Positions 14,873 through 16,124 of a stretch of 16,124 nucleotides of DNA are shown one piece after another. Below the pieces are notes generated by a model that worked only from the letters and a program-made list of their open reading frames with translations, did not search any database and was not told the DNA's origin. The translations under genes were made by a program, and so were the position numbers. How positions within the stretch are numbered: position 1 is the first letter of the stretch; each line of letters opens with the position of its first letter. The stretch covers positions 1-16,124 of the forward strand of contig JAJAYV010000299.1 in the NCBI GenBank assembly GCA_026786045.1, read 5' to 3'. This stretch comes from Frankiaceae bacterium. GTDB lineage: Bacteria; Actinomycetota; Actinomycetes; Mycobacteriales; SCTD01.

Positions 14873-14903
14873 GCCTGACGCCCCCTCAGCCCCACGGTCA
14901 GGC
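14873..14903 (-). terminator. Stem-loop over the stop codon of the zinc-finger gene
   Basis: GCCTGAC (14873-14879) and GTCAGGC (14897-14903) form a perfect seven-base stem with a 17-base loop. Read on the minus strand, the TGA stop (14900-14898) lies within the first arm. It may serve as terminator for the minus-strand gene; there is no T tract. Confidence 0.35.
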
Positions 14904-15563
14904 GTCTGGCGCGCCGGACGCAGCCGCCCAACGGACCCGTGCGGGACCCGCTCCTCCAGGTCGGCGCCGGACCACGCCTGCCGCGTCCAGCAGCGCCTGC
15001 ATGCGGCTGTTGCCCACGCCCAGCTCGCGGGCCAACGCCAGTACGGGTAGGCGGCGGCGCTCATAGCCGTCGCGCAGGTACGCCCCAGCGTCACCGGCAA
15101 AGCCGAGCTCGACGAGGCGCGCCTCCAAACGCGACGCAGCCGCGCTGGATGTCCGCTGGCGCACCGGCGCCGTCCGCTCCCCGGCACGCCGCCGGGCTTC
15201 CGCTCGAGCGCTACCTGCTGGCTGCGCCAGGTGCGACAACTCGAGCAGGCGTCCCGATCGGGCCATCTCCTGACCTACCGCCAGCCCATCTCGAGTCCTG
15301 CGGTTGCTCCCGTAGCGCTCCAACCCGAGCTGCCGCCGGCGCTCCGTTACAGCTGGGGCGCAGAGCGATGTGCCGCGACGCGAGCCGAAGGCCTCCCGAT
15401 AGGCATCAGCCGTCCAGCCGTGCTGCCGCAAGTGCGTCGCCCCGAGCATCGCCAGCGCTTGCCCGCAGAGGTGGCAGACCACCCGCTCACCGCCGTCAAC
15501 GGCGAGCAGCTCGCCGAATGGCGCGAACGGAGTCGCGGTGAAGGGCACGCGGGCAGCCTCCAC
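14898..15563 (-). CDS. Ros/MucR-like zinc-finger DNA-binding protein
   Basis: 221 residues from GTG 15563; TTG 15566 just before is an alternative, and no Shine-Dalgarno is seen for either. Residues 29-63 read VCHLCGQALAMLGATHLRQH GWTADAYREAFG, a C30-x2-C33-x10-H44-x3-H48 finger followed by the G-x-T-x-x-x-Y-R-E-x-F-G stretch characteristic of Ros/MucR regulators, then SRRGTSLCAPAVTERRRQLG. A middle arginine/alanine-rich linker leads to LPVLALARELGVGNSRMQAL LDAAGVVRRRPGG (about 177-210), which looks like a helix-turn-helix. Proteins of this type occur in actinobacterial chromosomes, plasmids and phages, often as single genes. It probably binds DNA; targets are unknown. Weakly codon-biased arginine-rich linker and isolation between intergenic stretches hint at accessory origin. 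Confidence 0.72.
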   Translation of the reverse strand: MEAARVPFTATPFAPFGELLAVDGGERVVCHLCGQALAMLGATHLRQHGWTADAYREAFGSRRGTSLCAPAVTERRRQLGLERYGSNRRTRDGLAVGQEMARSGRLLELSHLAQPAGSARAEARRRAGERTAPVRQRTSSAAASRLEARLVELGFAGDAGAYLRDGYERRRLPVLALARELGVGNSRMQALLDAAGVVRRRPGGAGPARVRWAAASGAPDA

Positions 15564-15566
15564 CAA

Positions 15567-16047
15567 TGGCGGACGGGCCGGGCCCTCCTCGCCAGCTCCG
15601 ACTCAGTGCGTCACGCTCCCGGCCACCTGTCCATGTCACCGACGGCCTGAGCGGAGCCGGGGCAAGGTCGGGTATCACCACGTAGCGGCGCATGACCACA
15701 GGTCAGCATCTGAGAGCCCTCCGGGCTCGCCGTGGTTCGCGAAGATTCCGGGGGGCCTGCGGTTGCTCTTCGGCTCTGGTCAGGACCGGTCGTGGCGAGG
15801 ACGCTGGCACGGTCCGTTCCGGTCGACACCGAAATCCTCCGTAGTGCCTGCGAGCCTGTAGGTCAGCATGGTAGCGGAGGGCTCCACGGGAACCGTGGAC
15901 TGTTGCCTTCGAGCACGAGCGTCTGACCGGTGTTCCGCAGATGATGAGCACACGACCGGCGTGATCATGGCGCTGACCTGCGGAAACGGCCGCAGGGGCG
16001 TTGAGGGTCGTGTTACTACAGCGAGCGGGCGGGCGGGGGGGGCCCGG
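15567..16047. other. Long stretch without a convincing gene, with repeated short motifs
   Basis: Several short frames are open here, but none has recognisable protein sense, a good ribosome site or the third-position GC of real neighbours. What stands out is repetition: the decamer AGGTCAGCAT occurs at 15700-15709 and 15860-15869, and its first eight bases recur inverted at 15972-15979; CCGGTCGTG (15786-15794) recurs inverted at 15951-15959; TTCCGCAG (15933-15940) recurs inverted at 15978-15985. A run of eight Gs sits at 16035-16042. The stretch could be the upstream region of the zinc-finger gene, the end of an insertion element whose transposase starts to the right, or a structured RNA. Confidence 0.4.
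15883..15899. repeat. Perfect short inverted repeat (hairpin)
   Basis: TCCACGG (15883-15889) and CCGTGGA (15893-15899) form a perfect seven-base stem with a three-base loop GAA. It lies in the middle of the gene-free stretch, 14 bases after the second AGGTCAGCAT. It could be an RNA hairpin or a protein-binding palindrome. Confidence 0.5.
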
Positions 16048-16124
16048 TCAGTCGCTGGCGGCGGTGAAGTCGAAGAAGCGCGGTGGCTCGGGCAGCTTGA
16101 GCGCGGCCAGGATGGCCTTCTGCC
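16048..16124 (-). CDS. C-terminal end of an unidentified protein, partial at right edge
   Basis: The minus strand reads QKAILAALKLPEPPRFFDF, then TAASD and a TGA at 16050-16048. The phrase has ordinary protein sense and GC-rich third positions, so it is probably the tail of a real gene entering from the right. Only 24 residues are visible. A transposase tail was considered because of the repeats just beyond its stop, but no family motif is present, so no function is assigned. Confidence 0.45.
   Translation of the reverse strand, partial: QKAILAALKLPEPPRFFDFTAASD

Noticed and set aside
14641..14931. 96-codon minus-strand frame after the zinc-finger gene
   Set aside because: No family resemblance, erratic composition, and it overlaps the end of a better-supported gene.
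15732..15926. Short plus- and minus-strand frames in the right-hand gene-free stretch
   Set aside because: Translations show no motif, no ribosome site and no codon-position bias; they cross the hairpins and repeats described there.

Overview
The window is 16.1 kb of very GC-rich DNA with GC-rich third codon positions, frequent GTG starts, 1-4 base overlaps between genes and few Shine-Dalgarno outliers. Together with an Asp23/AmaP/DUF6286 envelope-stress cluster and a treX-treY-treZ trehalose operon, this points to an actinobacterium (Actinomycetota). A genus cannot be fixed from the sequence alone; Geodermatophilales/Frankiales-like lineages are a guess.

Region 1 (1-2436) is a decaying accessory segment. 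On the minus strand a PAP2-type membrane phosphatase or phosphotransferase frame runs off the left edge and carries an in-frame TGA (298-300). Divergent from it is a Phd/YefM-RelE toxin-antitoxin pair (658-1571); the toxin's last codons appear frameshifted. On the minus strand follow a tyrosine-recombinase remnant (about 1618-1842), in which N-terminal and C-terminal ends are joined with the middle missing, and an MscS channel remnant (about 1905-2436), likewise missing its centre. Four of the five genes here look damaged, while every gene in 2618-14606 looks intact.

Region 2 (2618-5435) is a tightly packed seven-gene operon: Asp23, a divergent Asp23-like protein, a mini-protein with a J-domain-like HPD motif, a small DUF2273-like membrane protein, a second Asp23, a DUF6286 membrane protein and an AmaP-like membrane anchor. 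It probably builds a membrane-attached Asp23 layer linked to envelope stress. A 41-residue cysteine-rich protein (5506-5631) follows.

Region 3 (5714-12008) is the treX/glgX-treY-treZ operon, which turns glycogen-type alpha-glucans into trehalose: debranching, conversion of the reducing end to a trehalosyl unit, then release of trehalose. All three keep their GH13 catalytic triads.

Region 4 (12049-14606) holds an FAD/NAD(P)-dependent oxidoreductase with a leaderless-type start and an extended-SDR NAD-dependent epimerase, closed by a hairpin at 14611-14636. Region 5 (14637-16124) contains a minus-strand Ros/MucR-like zinc-finger protein, about 480 bases without a convincing gene but with repeated short motifs, and the C-terminal end of an unidentified minus-strand gene at the right edge. 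No tRNA, rRNA or CRISPR array was recognised.
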